DNA from: Streptomyces sp. TG1A-60
GTDB lineage: Bacteria; Actinomycetota; Actinomycetes; Streptomycetales; Streptomycetaceae
Length of the DNA stretch: 64,000 nucleotides
Assembly: GCF_037201975.1 (NCBI RefSeq)
Contig: NZ_CP147520.1
Location: 7,440,001-7,504,000 of the forward strand
Direction of reading: 5' to 3'
Shown: piece after piece, positions 7,968 through 16,620 of the stretch
Numbering within the stretch: the stretch's first letter is position 1
Layout: each line of letters opens with the position of its first letter
Program-made: the position numbers and the translations under genes
The notes under the pieces: model-generated
What the model saw: only the letters and a program-made list of their open reading frames with translations
Database searches by the model: none
What the model was told of the DNA's origin: nothing

Positions 7968-7987
7968 CCATCCGGAAAAGCGGATGG
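7968..7987 (-). promoter_or_regulatory. hairpin in the 5' leader of the graspetide operon
   Basis: CCATCCG (7968-7974) pairs with CGGATGG (7981-7987) across GAAAAG. It lies just upstream of the ribosome-binding site of the precursor gene. A TATAAC-like -10 element is seen further upstream on the minus strand near 8040. The hairpin could tune translation or RNA stability; this is inference. Confidence 0.4.
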
Positions 7988-8139
7988 TGACGCTCCGGCC
8001 GTCCTCTGTCCGACCGGGGCGCGGTGCCTCCAGGGAGTTATACGAATCGAACGACTGAATGGTTGCCTCATGTTGTCGGAGGACTGAGTTCATTCCCCGC
8101 GAGGTGTCACGGAGCAACGGTGAGTGGTCATTTCGCCAC

Positions 8140-8830
8140 CGAGTGACGGGTGGTGAACGCGGTGACGGAGGCGAACGCGGCGAGCACCGCGACGCTGGTG
8201 AGCGCGGTCGGGAGGGAGACCACTCGGCCATGAAACCGACCGCGTGGGCCTGGGAGCATGTCGAGGTGCCCGAGGGTGGAGGCGGTGACGACGCCGCCCG
8301 GGCCGGCCGGCGCGCCGGCGCGTTCGACGGCGACGGGGAAGATGTGGGCGAGGCCCGGACCGGTCACCGCGAAGCGGAGCAGGGCCGCCCACACCGAGGG
8401 GCGAGGGAGCCGAGCAGTGTGCCGGCCGTCGCGGTCGCGCCACCGGCCACGAGCACCGTGGTCCTGCCCGGGCGTTCGAGCAGGGTCGTCCCGTCAGCCG
8501 GCCGATCGTCATGGCGAGCGCGAAACACGAGTAACCGATCGCCGCGACTCCGGAGGAGGTGATCGGTCCTCCTCCAGGTGCAGGGCGCCCCAGTCGGCCG
8601 GCGCGCCCTCGCCGTACGTCGTGCACCCGGCGATCAGACCGAGGACGACGAGCAGGCCGCGGGTACGGCCCGTCGAGGTGGCGCGGGGCGGGCCCCCTGC
8701 TCCTCCTGCCCACAGCCGTGGTCCGGCGGAGCAGGGGGCTCGTGGCGCAGCAGGGCGGGCGCGGCGGCGGTCACGCTGGCCGAGCACGGCCATCGGTAAG
8801 CCGATGCTGAGGGCTTCGGGGGCAAGGCCG
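8140..8830 (-). pseudogene. MFS transporter remnant (C-terminal half, frameshifted)
   Basis: Successive frames of the minus strand carry consecutive pieces of one major facilitator protein: LVVLGLIAGCTTYGEGAPADW, then SSGVAAIGYSCFALAMTIGRLTG, then RFAVTGPGLAHIFPVAVERAG, then SLPTALTSVAVLAAFASVTAF. They add up to roughly the C-terminal 220 residues of a protein that is normally about 400. The pieces are in different frames, so several frameshifts are present, and the N-terminal half is not found. This is a decayed gene. The graspetide operon lies just downstream. Confidence 0.65.
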
Positions 8831-8989
8831 ACAGAATGCGGGGCGTGGGCCGGTGCTTTCGGAATGTGGAATTCCTTCGGGAGGTACTCATCGTTTTCGC
8901 GGGAGTGTCCGGGTCGGTAAAATCGGACTGGGCATGCGACACCGTTTCACCGGAGGTCAGCGGTGCTGTGTCGAAATCGCTCGCCGCAT

Positions 8990-9388
8990 GCGCCCGCCCA
9001 TTCCCCAGCCGATTCCGCGAGCCGCCGGAGGTCGGCCGGCCGCCCGGAACGTCCGCAGGCGCAGGGAGTTGCCGACACGAAGACCGAGGAGAACGCCGTG
9101 TCCGCTCCGGCGATCATGGGGTTGAGGAGGCCGACCGCCGCGAGCGGCAGGGCGGCCACGTTGTAGGCGGACGCCCAGAACAGGTTGGACCGGATGGTGC
9201 CGAGGGTCCGGCGGGCGAGGCGGATGGGGTCGGCGGCCACGCGCAGATCGCCGCGTACGAGGGTCAGGTCCAACAGGACCGGGGTGAGGCCGAGCGACCG
9301 CAGCCAGGTGATCGTCTCCGCGCTGGTCGCCTTCACCGCGTCGGCGACTTCGAGGACCGCGCGGGCCTCGCCGTCCCAGGGGACAGCG
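8990..9388 (-). pseudogene. copper-translocating P-type ATPase remnant with large internal deletion
   Basis: The minus strand reads WDGEARAVLEVADAVKATSAETI..LRSLGLTPVLL, which is the start of the P-type ATPase hinge/P-domain. It is fused directly to DLTLVRGDLRVAADPIRLARRTLG..NLFWA.AYNVAALPLAA.GLLNPMIAG, the region just before the last membrane helices. The stretch between PVLLTGDN and the TGTDVAIEA motif is gone, as is everything before the P-domain, including the CPC copper site and the DKTG phosphorylation site. A frameshift after FSSVFV moves the ending NSLRLRTFR into another frame. It cannot be a working pump. It lies upstream of a copper-type operator. Confidence 0.75.
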
Positions 9389-9390
9389 TG

Positions 9391-9422
9391 CCCGGATGCC
9401 CGGATGCCCGGATGCCCGGATG
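9391..9422. repeat. four perfect tandem copies of an 8-base unit
   Basis: CCCGGATG is repeated four times without interruption at 9391-9422. The array sits at the truncated 5' side of the copper ATPase remnant and 25 bases before the copper operator, so it may mark a deletion or slippage endpoint. Confidence 0.85.
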
Positions 9423-9446
9423 CCTCGGACCCGGACCCGGACCGTG

Positions 9447-9466
9447 ATACCCCATAGGGGTATAAT
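9447..9466 (+). promoter_or_regulatory. CsoR-type copper operator overlapping a -10 box
   Basis: ATACCCCATAGGGGTAT (9447-9463) is a perfect inverted repeat with a 3-base centre and matches the known CsoR operator pattern TACCCC-N-GGGGTA. A consensus TATAAT (9461-9466) overlaps its right edge, so a repressor bound here would block the promoter. The start of the downstream exported protein is at 9498. Copper-induced derepression is the natural inference. Confidence 0.8.
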
Positions 9467-9497
9467 GGGTGGAGGCCCGGACCCGAAGGAGACCGCC

Positions 9498-10463
9498 ATG
9501 AACACCGGACTGAGGATCGCCGCGTTCGCCGCCGCGCTGGCCGCGACCTTCGCCGCCGCCTACGCCGTGGGCGACGGTGTCGGGCCCGTCATCAAGGACG
9601 CCGGGGAGAGCACGCCCGCGCGCCACGACAGCCACAGCGAGACCTCACCGAAACCCGACGAGGGCGGCGGCCACGCCGGACGGCACGAAGCGGCCCCCGT
9701 CGGCGGACTGCAGATCTCCGAGGACGGTTACACCCTCGACCTCCGGACTCCCACCGTCACCGCAGGGCAGCGCACGGAGCTGCGCTTCGTCATCCGCGAC
9801 GAGGACGGCCACGCCGTCACGGAGTACCGGCGCGAGCACGAGAAGGAACTGCACCTCATCCTCGCCTCCCGTGACCTGGTCACCTACCGCCATCTGCACC
9901 CCACCCGCGCCGCCGACGGCACCTGGAGCACCTCCGTCGACCTGCCCGAGGCGGGCGGCTACCGCGTCTTCGCCGACTTCACCCCGGCAGGGAAGAACAC
10001 CGCGAACCTCACGCTCGGCGCCGACCTGGCGGCCTCGGGCACCTACAAGCCCGAGAAGCTCCCGCCGACGGGCAACACCGCCGAGGTCAACGGCTACGAG
10101 GTCGAGCTGGAGGGCGGCCTGCGTCCGGACGCGGCGGGCGAACTCAGGCTCAGGGTCTCCCGTGACGGCAGGCCCGTCACCGACCTCCAGCCCTATCTCG
10201 GTGCGTACGGCCACCTGGTCGCCCTGCGCTCCGGCGACCTCGCCTACCTCCACGTCCACCCGAACGGCGAGCCCGGCGACGACGAAACCCGACCCGGCCC
10301 GGACATCTCCTTCACGGCCACCGCGCCCAGCGCCGGCACCTACCGCCTCTTCCTCGACTTCCAGCACGAGGGGAAGGTCCACACGGCCGCGTTCACGGTC
10401 CGCGCGGGCGGCACGGCGGCCTCTGAGGAGCCGCACGAGACTTCGCCCGGCCATGCCCACTGA
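9498..10463 (+). CDS. copper-regulated exported protein of unknown biochemical function
   Basis: A 321-residue protein with an N-terminal hydrophobic signal or anchor (about residues 5-24, LRIAAFAAALAATFAAAYAV) and a His/Asp-rich spacer (ARHDSHSETS, GGGHAGRHE). Two beta-rich domains follow, about residues 70-180 and 195-305. Each contains H-x-H patterns (YRHLHP, AYLHVHP), an E/D-rich strand and a Y-R-x-F-x-DF motif. The tail ends HETSPGHAH. The histidine clusters and the CsoR-type operator suggest metal binding outside the membrane. ATG 9498 has GAAGGAG 7 bases upstream. The family is known next to copper ATPases in streptomycetes, but no reaction has been assigned that I can name. Confidence 0.75.
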   Translation: MNTGLRIAAFAAALAATFAAAYAVGDGVGPVIKDAGESTPARHDSHSETSPKPDEGGGHAGRHEAAPVGGLQISEDGYTLDLRTPTVTAGQRTELRFVIRDEDGHAVTEYRREHEKELHLILASRDLVTYRHLHPTRAADGTWSTSVDLPEAGGYRVFADFTPAGKNTANLTLGADLAASGTYKPEKLPPTGNTAEVNGYEVELEGGLRPDAAGELRLRVSRDGRPVTDLQPYLGAYGHLVALRSGDLAYLHVHPNGEPGDDETRPGPDISFTATAPSAGTYRLFLDFQHEGKVHTAAFTVRAGGTAASEEPHETSPGHAH

Positions 10464-10599
10464 GAAGCGGCGCCACGGTCCCCGCCGTCGCGCCTACGTC
10501 GGCATCCCCGACCTCCAGGCCTTCAACAATGCCTGCTGCCGTGAGCTGGGCACCTCACCACGCTCCCTGCGCGGGGCCCCTCGGTGGCCGCGTCAGGGG
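10464..10599 (+). pseudogene. possible C-terminal fragment of an AraC-type regulator
   Basis: In the frame crossing the stop of the exported protein the sequence reads GIPDLQAFNNACCRELGTSPRSLR. This resembles the last helix-turn-helix of AraC-family regulators (F-N-x-A-C-R-R-E-L-G-x-S-P-R). Only about 25 residues match and no start or upstream part is present. It is recorded as a likely relic, with low confidence. Confidence 0.25.
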
Positions 10600-11754
10600 T
10601 CACGAGCCCCGCTTGACCGCCTTCAGCACCACGAACTTGGCGTCGCTCGCCACGAGTTCACTGTTCCCGAAAACTCGTCGCAGCGTTATGTGATAGCCCA
10701 GATGACGGTTCCCGACCACCCACAGCTCGCCGCCCGCCAGCAGCGCCCGCCGCGCACCGGTGAACATCCGCCGGGCGGTCGCGTCGGTCGTCGCCTGGTG
10801 GGAGTGGAACGGCGGATTGTTGAGCACGAGATCCACACTCCCCGGCGCGAACCCCTCCAGCCCGTCGCCGACCCGGAACTCCGCTTCGCCGTCGGCGTTC
10901 GCCCGGTACGTCGCCTCCGCCGAGGCCACCGCCTGGTACGACTCGTCCACGAACACCACCTCGGCGTCCGGATCGGTCAGCGCGACCGCCGTACCGACCA
11001 CGCCGTTGCCGCACCCCAGATCCACGGCCCGCCCGCCACCCCGGCCGCCCGGCAGATGCCGTAGGAAGAACCGGGTGCCGATGTCGAGCCGGTCGGCACA
11101 GAAGACGCCCGCGTGGTTGACGACCCTGCGCCCGGCCACCACGCCGACGTCGTCCGGGAGTTGATAGGTGTACGGCCATGGATCGTTCCCCCGCGCCTCG
11201 ATGACCCGAGCGTCCGGGGTGCAGAAGATCAGCCGCGCCTTCTGCCGGGCGAGCGAGGTCCGGGTCGGGCCGAGGATCCGCTCGAAGAGCCGAAGCGTCG
11301 AGGTGTGGATCTCCTTGACCATCCCGGTGCCGACCACGACCGTTCCCTCGTGCACGGCGGGCGCGAGCCGGTGCAGCTGGTCCTCCAGGAGCGCGAGGCT
11401 CTTGGGTACCCGGACGAGGAGCACGTCGACACGGCCCGGAGGCGGATCCTGGGTGGTCAGCAGCCGTACCGTGTCCGCCTCCGCGCCGTTGCGCGCCAGG
11501 TTCGCCCGTGTCGCCTCCCGGCTCAGATACGAGTCGGTGATCTGCGTCGGCCGGTGCCCGGCGAGCGCGGTGGTCAGCGCGCCCCATCGGTCACCGACGA
11601 CCACGACCGTCCCGTCCGACGGCGTCCCGCTCTCCGCGAGATGGCTCAGCAGATACGCGTCGGACGCGTCCCAGGCGCGCAGCCGGTCACGGGGGTCCTC
11701 GGGAAAGCGGGCCAGGGCGTACTCGCCCCAGGGCGCGGTCATACGGTCGCTCAT
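10600..11754 (-). CDS. RlmG/RsmC-like class I SAM-dependent rRNA methyltransferase
   Basis: A 384-residue protein with the tandem architecture of RlmG/RsmC enzymes. An N-terminal degenerate methyltransferase-like half (about residues 1-185) precedes a catalytic C-terminal half with SAM motif I VDLGCGNGVVGT and the catalytic NPPF motif in LNNPPFHSH. NPPF is diagnostic of N2-guanine methylation in RNA. Length agrees with RlmG (about 380). ATG 11754 fits the family N-terminus (MSDRMTAPWGEY); a second ATG is four codons later. It is cytoplasmic and probably modifies 23S or 16S rRNA; which guanine cannot be told from the sequence. Confidence 0.8.
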   Translation of the reverse strand: MSDRMTAPWGEYALARFPEDPRDRLRAWDASDAYLLSHLAESGTPSDGTVVVVGDRWGALTTALAGHRPTQITDSYLSREATRANLARNGAEADTVRLLTTQDPPPGRVDVLLVRVPKSLALLEDQLHRLAPAVHEGTVVVGTGMVKEIHTSTLRLFERILGPTRTSLARQKARLIFCTPDARVIEARGNDPWPYTYQLPDDVGVVAGRRVVNHAGVFCADRLDIGTRFFLRHLPGGRGGGRAVDLGCGNGVVGTAVALTDPDAEVVFVDESYQAVASAEATYRANADGEAEFRVGDGLEGFAPGSVDLVLNNPPFHSHQATTDATARRMFTGARRALLAGGELWVVGNRHLGYHITLRRVFGNSELVASDAKFVVLKAVKRGS

Positions 11755-12022
11755 CGTGTGCCCCAGGCTAGCCGAGCCCCAGCTCACGCCCTCTCCGCGC
11801 GGCCCTACACGGACGTGGAACTGCGCAGCGGTGATCTCTTCGTGTTCGGCGGGGCGTCCCGGCAGGCGTACCACGGTGTGCCTCGGGTGCACGCGGGGAC
11901 GGCGCCGTCCGGGCTGGGGTTGACCGGACGGCTGACGTCACCTCCGGGTCAGCGGCTTCGCCGGCGGCTGAGGCTCCCCGGGCGGGGGCCGACGCCCGGC
12001 GGATCATGGGAGACTCGCCCTC

Positions 12023-13264
12023 ATGGACGGCAAGGCGGCCCCCAAGGCGGCGGGCGAAGGGACGACGACGCGGACTCGGCTGGACCGGGGGAGGGGCGCG
12101 CTCGGTCCGGCGCTGGAACTCGTGCACACCGGGCGGGCGCCGACCCGGGCGGTGCTCACCGCCGGGCTGGGAGTCACCCGGGCCACGGCGGGCGCTGTCG
12201 CCGCCGAGCTGGAGGCGCTGGGGCTGATCCGGGTGGACGCGCACCCGGGGGCCGCCGCCGGTTCGCAGGGTCGGCCCTCGCACCGCCTGGAAGTCGCCGA
12301 GGAGGGGCCCGTCGCGCTCGCCGCCCAGGTGCACGCCGACGGCTGGCGGGCCGCGCTGGTGGGGCTCGGCGGCCGGATCGTCGCCACCGCGCCCGGCTGC
12401 GAGACCGTGGACGCCGACCCCGCGAAGGTGCTCGGCTCGGTCGTCGACGCGGGCGCCGAACTGCTGCGCGAGACCGGCCGGCGGTGCGTGGGCGCGGGAC
12501 TCGCCGTGCCGTCCGCGGTCGCCGAACCGGCAGGGCTGGCCCTGAACCCGCTGCACCTGGCCTGGCCGGCCGGCGCGCCCGTCCGGCAGATCTTCGCCGA
12601 GCGGGTGCGCGCGGCCGGGATCGAGGGACCCGCGTTCGCGGCCAACGACGTCAACCTCGCCGCCCTCGCCGAACACCGGCACGGCGCCGGGCGCGGCTCC
12701 CGCGACCTGCTGTGTGTGGCCACCGGGCACCGCGGCGTGGGTGGTGCGCTGGTCCTCGACGGCCGTCTGCACTCGGGGAGTTCGGGCCTCGCCCTGGAAG
12801 TCGGCCACCTCACCGTCAACCCCGAGGGCCGTCCCTGCCACTGCGGCAGCCGCGGCTGCCTCGACGTCGAGGCCGACCCGCTGGCCTTCCTCACCGCGGC
12901 CGGCCGCGACCCCGGCCCCGCGGTCTCCCTGCTCCAGCAGGCCAACGACCTGATCCGCACCCGGTACGCCGACCCGGCTGTCCGCACCGCCACCGAGACC
13001 CTCATCGACCGCCTCGGTCTCGGCCTCGCGGGCCTGGTCAACATCCTCAACCCCGACCGCATCATTCTCGGCGGCATGCACCGCACCCTCCTCGACGCCG
13101 ACCCCGACCGGCTGCGCACCGTCGTCGCCGACCGCGGCCTGTGGGGCCGGCAGAGCGGCGTCGCGCCGATCCTGGCCTGCACGCTGGACCACAACAGCCT
13201 TGTGGGAGCTGCCGAGTTGGCGTGGCAGCCGGTCTTCGACGACCCTCTGGGCGCGCTGGCCTGA
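12023..13264 (+). CDS. ROK-family transcriptional regulator (NagC/XylR type)
   Basis: A 413-residue protein with an N-terminal winged helix (about residues 25-80, GRAPTRAVLTAGLGVTRATA then ELEALGLI). The ROK sugar-binding fold follows, including the zinc signature CHCGSRGC from about residue 272 and GGMHRTLL near the end. The N-terminal DNA-binding domain and the missing ATP-site residues separate it from the ROK kinase at 296, so it should be a sugar-responsive regulator. It stands alone, transcribed away from the methyltransferase; no target operator is obvious nearby. Ligand unknown. Confidence 0.85.
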   Translation: MDGKAAPKAAGEGTTTRTRLDRGRGALGPALELVHTGRAPTRAVLTAGLGVTRATAGAVAAELEALGLIRVDAHPGAAAGSQGRPSHRLEVAEEGPVALAAQVHADGWRAALVGLGGRIVATAPGCETVDADPAKVLGSVVDAGAELLRETGRRCVGAGLAVPSAVAEPAGLALNPLHLAWPAGAPVRQIFAERVRAAGIEGPAFAANDVNLAALAEHRHGAGRGSRDLLCVATGHRGVGGALVLDGRLHSGSSGLALEVGHLTVNPEGRPCHCGSRGCLDVEADPLAFLTAAGRDPGPAVSLLQQANDLIRTRYADPAVRTATETLIDRLGLGLAGLVNILNPDRIILGGMHRTLLDADPDRLRTVVADRGLWGRQSGVAPILACTLDHNSLVGAAELAWQPVFDDPLGALA

Positions 13265-13279
13265 GGGGTCAGGCGCGCA

Positions 13280-13660
13280 CGGGACCTTCTGCGTTCGGGC
13301 CGCATCCGGTGCCCGTCCACGATCACATACACACCCGCCGTAGTGATCAGGAAGTTGGTCGCGAACACCAGGAACTTCCGCCAGGTCGGCCCTGTCCGAC
13401 AGGTGGATCGCGCGTTCGGGGAAAGGAACCCGTCATGCTCAGCGTGAACGCGAGAACGCGCGCGGCGACACAACCCGGGGTCTCCACGCCGTTGACGAGT
13501 GGGTCGCCCACGATCCACGCCGTATGCAGCCCCGCGCACACCAGCAGGCACGGACCGAGAAGGAGGGCACACCAACACGGCCAAGGCGTACGGCTCCGGC
13601 GACGCGACGCCGAGGACCCCGGACGGGATGAGCGTCGGCTTCCCGCGCCGGCCGTTTCAC
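13280..13660 (-). pseudogene. decayed membrane-protein remnant
   Basis: Two hydrophobic minus-strand stretches lie in different frames. One reads WCALLLGPCLLVCAGLHTAW then PGCVAARVLAFTLSM (about 13430-13570). The other reads WRKFLVFATNFLITTAG then VYVIVDGHRM (about 13310-13380). Both look like membrane helices of one small protein split by a frameshift. No intact frame covers them. I cannot name the family. The rest of 13265-13805 shows nothing supportable. Confidence 0.35.
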
Positions 13661-13805
13661 CGCGTTCATGGAGCCCTCGGCCCTCGCGGGACCGCACCCG
13701 GCCCGGCGGGCGGCACGCCTGGACCTCCGGCGTGCCGCCGCCACCGAGTGGCACCGGCCGGCGTCCGCACGGACGCCGGCCGACGGCGGGATGGTCACCG
13801 CCCGG

Positions 13806-14339
13806 TCAGCCTGCGACGGCGGACCGGGCGGGAGCCTGCTCGGACCTGCGCCCCCGTGCGGCGGCCCTGCGTCCGGTGTCGTACGTCTGTCCGGTGTCGT
13901 GCGGCTGCCGGACGTTGTACGGCGAGATCTTCGGCACCGCGGGCGAGGATGCCGGCAGGGTGAACCACACGACCTTTCCCGACTCGCCGTGCGGCCGTAC
14001 ACCCCAGCTCTCGCTCACCGCGGCGACCATCGCGAGGCCGCGACCGCAGGTGGCGAAGGGCTCCGCGTCCTGGACGACCGGGAGGCGGGGGTCGTGGTCG
14101 TGCACCGAGACCGTGAGCCGGCCGAGGAGCAACTCCATCTCCACGGTGCACATCTTGTCCGGCTCCGCGTGCCGGTGGACGTTGGACAGCAGCTCGGTCA
14201 CCCCGAGTGCGGCCCGCTCTATCAACGGATCCAGATGCCAGTAGCGCAATTGCGCAGATACGATTCTGCGGACCTGGCCGATCCGCGACGGCAGGGCTTG
14301 GAGCTCCACCGTGCAGTGCCTGCTTTGCTGGCTGATCAC
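13806..14339 (-). CDS. RsbW-like ATP-binding regulatory protein (HATPase_c)
   Basis: A 177-residue serine-kinase/anti-sigma-like protein. It has the GHKL signatures ALGVTELLSNVHRHA (N-box) and a degenerate G1 region with GRGLAMV. A low-complexity tail of about 35 residues, rich in Asp/Thr/Arg (VRQPHDTGQTYDTGRR), follows. Proteins of this type in streptomycetes bind ATP and switch partners in sigma/anti-sigma cascades. GTG 14339 is preceded by GGGGAG at good distance. No adjacent sigma factor or antagonist gene is present. A second, related gene is at 50637. Confidence 0.8.
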   Translation of the reverse strand: MISQQSRHCTVELQALPSRIGQVRRIVSAQLRYWHLDPLIERAALGVTELLSNVHRHAEPDKMCTVEMELLLGRLTVSVHDHDPRLPVVQDAEPFATCGRGLAMVAAVSESWGVRPHGESGKVVWFTLPASSPAVPKISPYNVRQPHDTGQTYDTGRRAAARGRRSEQAPARSAVAG

Positions 14340-14616
14340 GGCTGCGACTCCCCGAATTGAGTCCGGAAGAAGATCGGAGTACGGATCCAGCGAGGTGGCT
14401 GGGCGAAAAACGCCGCCTGCTGTGGGGGCGGCCCACTACGACTGCCGCCTGGTGTCGGCGGAAGCCTGGGCTGCCGCCTGCTCGTGGGTGGCTGCCTACG
14501 GCCGCCGCCCGCTGTCGGGGCCGGCGGGCTGGTTCGCAGCGTTATCACCGGTAGACCCAGAGTGACGTGAGACCAGAGTGACCCAGGGGGTCCGGTCCCG
14601 CAACTCGCGGTTTCCG

Positions 14617-14940
14617 TCAGCCGCTACGCCCCGCGGCCCTGCGCACCGCCTCTATGAACCGGCGCGCCGAGGGCGGCCCGGGCTTTCCCGGAGCCGGGTC
14701 GTGCTCGTTCAGCGTGAGCGTGTAGCGGGTGCCGTTGACGTCGGCCAACGCCCGGTCCTCGTTCGCGAACCAGGGCTTCGACGCCCTCACCGCCTGCACC
14801 GGGGCACTGTCGATCTCGCTGCCGTAACTGGTGAGCAACTGCAGTCGGCCGTCCTCGATCCGGACCTGTCCCGCCCGGGTGAGCTGCCGCAGCCTCTTTC
14901 CGATCCGCACGCCCGTGGCCGTGAACTCCGGCTCCGCCAT
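14617..14940 (-). CDS. conserved hypothetical protein
   Basis: A 107-residue soluble protein with an alternating beta-strand pattern ([21 protein letters not shown], then VRASKPWF, then [10 protein letters not shown]) and a basic C-terminal helix. The strand pattern is reminiscent of a small PH-like or beta-sandwich domain, which is only a guess. No signal peptide or membrane helix is seen. The ATG start gives the only compact product. The 277 bases between it and the RsbW-like gene hold only low-complexity, Pro/Arg-coding sequence. Confidence 0.55.
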   Translation of the reverse strand: MAEPEFTATGVRIGKRLRQLTRAGQVRIEDGRLQLLTSYGSEIDSAPVQAVRASKPWFANEDRALADVNGTRYTLTLNEHDPAPGKPGPPSARRFIEAVRRAAGRSG

Positions 14941-15128
14941 GTGCCCCGCCCCCTAGCGCTTCGGCTGTCCTGTGTCGTGATCCGTCGCGGACCGGGGATC
15001 CAGTGTGCCCGAGGTCGTCCGCCCCCTGGCCGGCTCCAGTGCTGTCGAGTCGGCCCGTGCGGTGCAGTCTGCACGGCCCCGACGTCGAGCACCAGTGCGC
15101 ACGGTGGGCCGGGGGCGGGGTTCCGGCG

Positions 15129-15196
15129 CATGCGCGGCATGCGCCCCCCATGCGCCCCGCGCATCGCAGCCACTGGAGTGCCCTTGAGGTACTCAA
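15129..15196 (+). promoter_or_regulatory. CATGCGC direct repeats and a small palindrome upstream of the cysteine-synthase-family gene
   Basis: Three copies of CATGCGC occur at 15129-15135, 15138-15144 and 15149-15155, followed by the inverted repeat TTGAG-GTA-CTCAA at 15184-15196. They lie 100-165 bases before the preferred start at 15294. They may be regulator-binding sites; no regulator is identified. The remainder of 14941-15293 shows no gene. Confidence 0.35.
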
Positions 15197-15293
15197 AGGC
15201 ATGTTTATGCAGGTGAGAAGCGTGCGGAAGGCGCCTATCATCGAGGCGTCCGACGTCGCGCACGCCGTCGGCGCGATGCGTGAGGAGCACGCC

Positions 15294-16418
15294 GTGAACA
15301 TCCCCCGCCCCATCCATCCCGGCGCGACTCTCGACGTCGACCACAGCGACACCGCGTACCGGAGCTGGCTCAAAGAAGCCGTCCGCAAGGTCCAGGCCGA
15401 CGCCAACCGCTCCGCCGACACCCATCTGCTGCGCTTCCCGCTGCCCGAGCGATGGGGCATCGACCTGTACCTCAAGGACGAGTCGACCCACCCCACCGGC
15501 AGCCTCAAGCACCGCCTCGCCCGCTCCCTCTTCCTCTACGGCCTGTGCAACGGCTGGATCCGTCCGGGCCGCCCCGTCATCGAGGCCTCCAGCGGTTCCA
15601 CGGCCGTCTCCGAGGCCTACTTCGCCAAACTGATCGGCGTCCCCTTCGTCGCCGTGATGCTCCGCACGACCAGCGCCGAGAAGATCCGTCTGATCGAGTT
15701 CCACGGCGGCCGATGCCACTTCGTGGACGACTCACGGAAGATGTACGAGGAGTCGGCCCGCCTCGCGGCGGACACCGGCGGTCACTACATGGACCAGTTC
15801 ACCTACGCCGAAAGGGCCACGGACTGGCGAGGCAACAACAACATCGCCGAATCGGTCTTCCGCCAGCTCCGGCTGGAGCGCTTCCCCGAGCCCGCCTGGA
15901 TCGTCGCCACGGCCGGCACCGGCGGCACCTCCGCGACCATCGCCCGGTACGTCCACTACATGCAGCACGACACCCGCATCTGTGTCGCCGACCCCGAGAA
16001 CTCCTGCTTCTTCGACGGCTGGACCACCGGGGACCCCGACGTCACCTGCGACTGCGGCTCCCGCATCGAGGGCATCGGCCGTCCCCGCATGGAGCCCAGC
16101 TTCGTCCCCGGCGCCGTCGACCGCATGATGAAGGTCCCCGACGCCGCCAGCGTCGCCGCCGTACGAGCACTGGAACAGGCCATCGGCCGCAAGGCCGGCG
16201 GTTCCACCGGCACCGGCCTGTGGAGCGCGCTGAAGATCGTCGCCGAGATGGTGTCGGAGGGCCACCAGGGCAGCGTGGTCACCCTCCTGTGCGACCCGGG
16301 CGACCGCTACCTCGACAAGTACTACTCGGACGAGTGGCTGGAGGAGCAGGGCCTGGACATCGCGCACTACACGGCAGCGATCGAGACCCTGCTGAAGACG
16401 GGCGTGTGGGGAGACTAG
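15294..16418 (+). CDS. PLP-dependent cysteine synthase / cystathionine beta-synthase family enzyme
   Basis: A 374-residue fold-type II PLP enzyme. The PLP lysine is K72 in [10 protein letters not shown]. The substrate loop [12 protein letters not shown] (about residues 95-106) replaces the usual SGNTG of CysK. A glycine-rich phosphate-binding loop, [12 protein letters not shown], follows. The last domain contains a C-D-C pair ([11 protein letters not shown]). Length exceeds CysK (about 310) and matches the longer actinobacterial branch. GTG 15294 is chosen because GAGGAG lies six bases upstream; an in-frame ATG at 15201 with a poorer site would add 31 residues. It probably uses an O-activated serine or a cystathionine-type substrate; the exact reaction is not settled by sequence. 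Confidence 0.8.
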   Translation: MNIPRPIHPGATLDVDHSDTAYRSWLKEAVRKVQADANRSADTHLLRFPLPERWGIDLYLKDESTHPTGSLKHRLARSLFLYGLCNGWIRPGRPVIEASSGSTAVSEAYFAKLIGVPFVAVMLRTTSAEKIRLIEFHGGRCHFVDDSRKMYEESARLAADTGGHYMDQFTYAERATDWRGNNNIAESVFRQLRLERFPEPAWIVATAGTGGTSATIARYVHYMQHDTRICVADPENSCFFDGWTTGDPDVTCDCGSRIEGIGRPRMEPSFVPGAVDRMMKVPDAASVAAVRALEQAIGRKAGGSTGTGLWSALKIVAEMVSEGHQGSVVTLLCDPGDRYLDKYYSDEWLEEQGLDIAHYTAAIETLLKTGVWGD

Positions 16419-16620
16419 TGCCGCGGCAGGCGGCGTTCGCCCGCGAAGGAGCGGGCGTCCGGGGCGTGCTCTCGGTGTGCCGGCCGGAAGGCGTCATCCG
16501 CCCGAAGGGCCTGGACGTACTCGTGCTTTCGGCCGGTGCGGCGAGAGTGCGTGCCGGGCGTCGCGACGGGTCGAACGTCGCCTGTGGCGGAACCAGGGGG
16601 ACATGAGGCCGCGCCCAGCG

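Noticed and set aside
11113..14244. 1043-residue plus-strand frame
   Set aside because: It crosses three real genes in wrong frames; composition is Arg/Pro/Gly and no domain is recognisable.
15201..15293. Upstream ATG start for the cysteine-synthase-family gene
   Set aside because: Possible, but GTG 15294 has a much better GAGGAG site and family-like N-terminus; kept only as an alternative.
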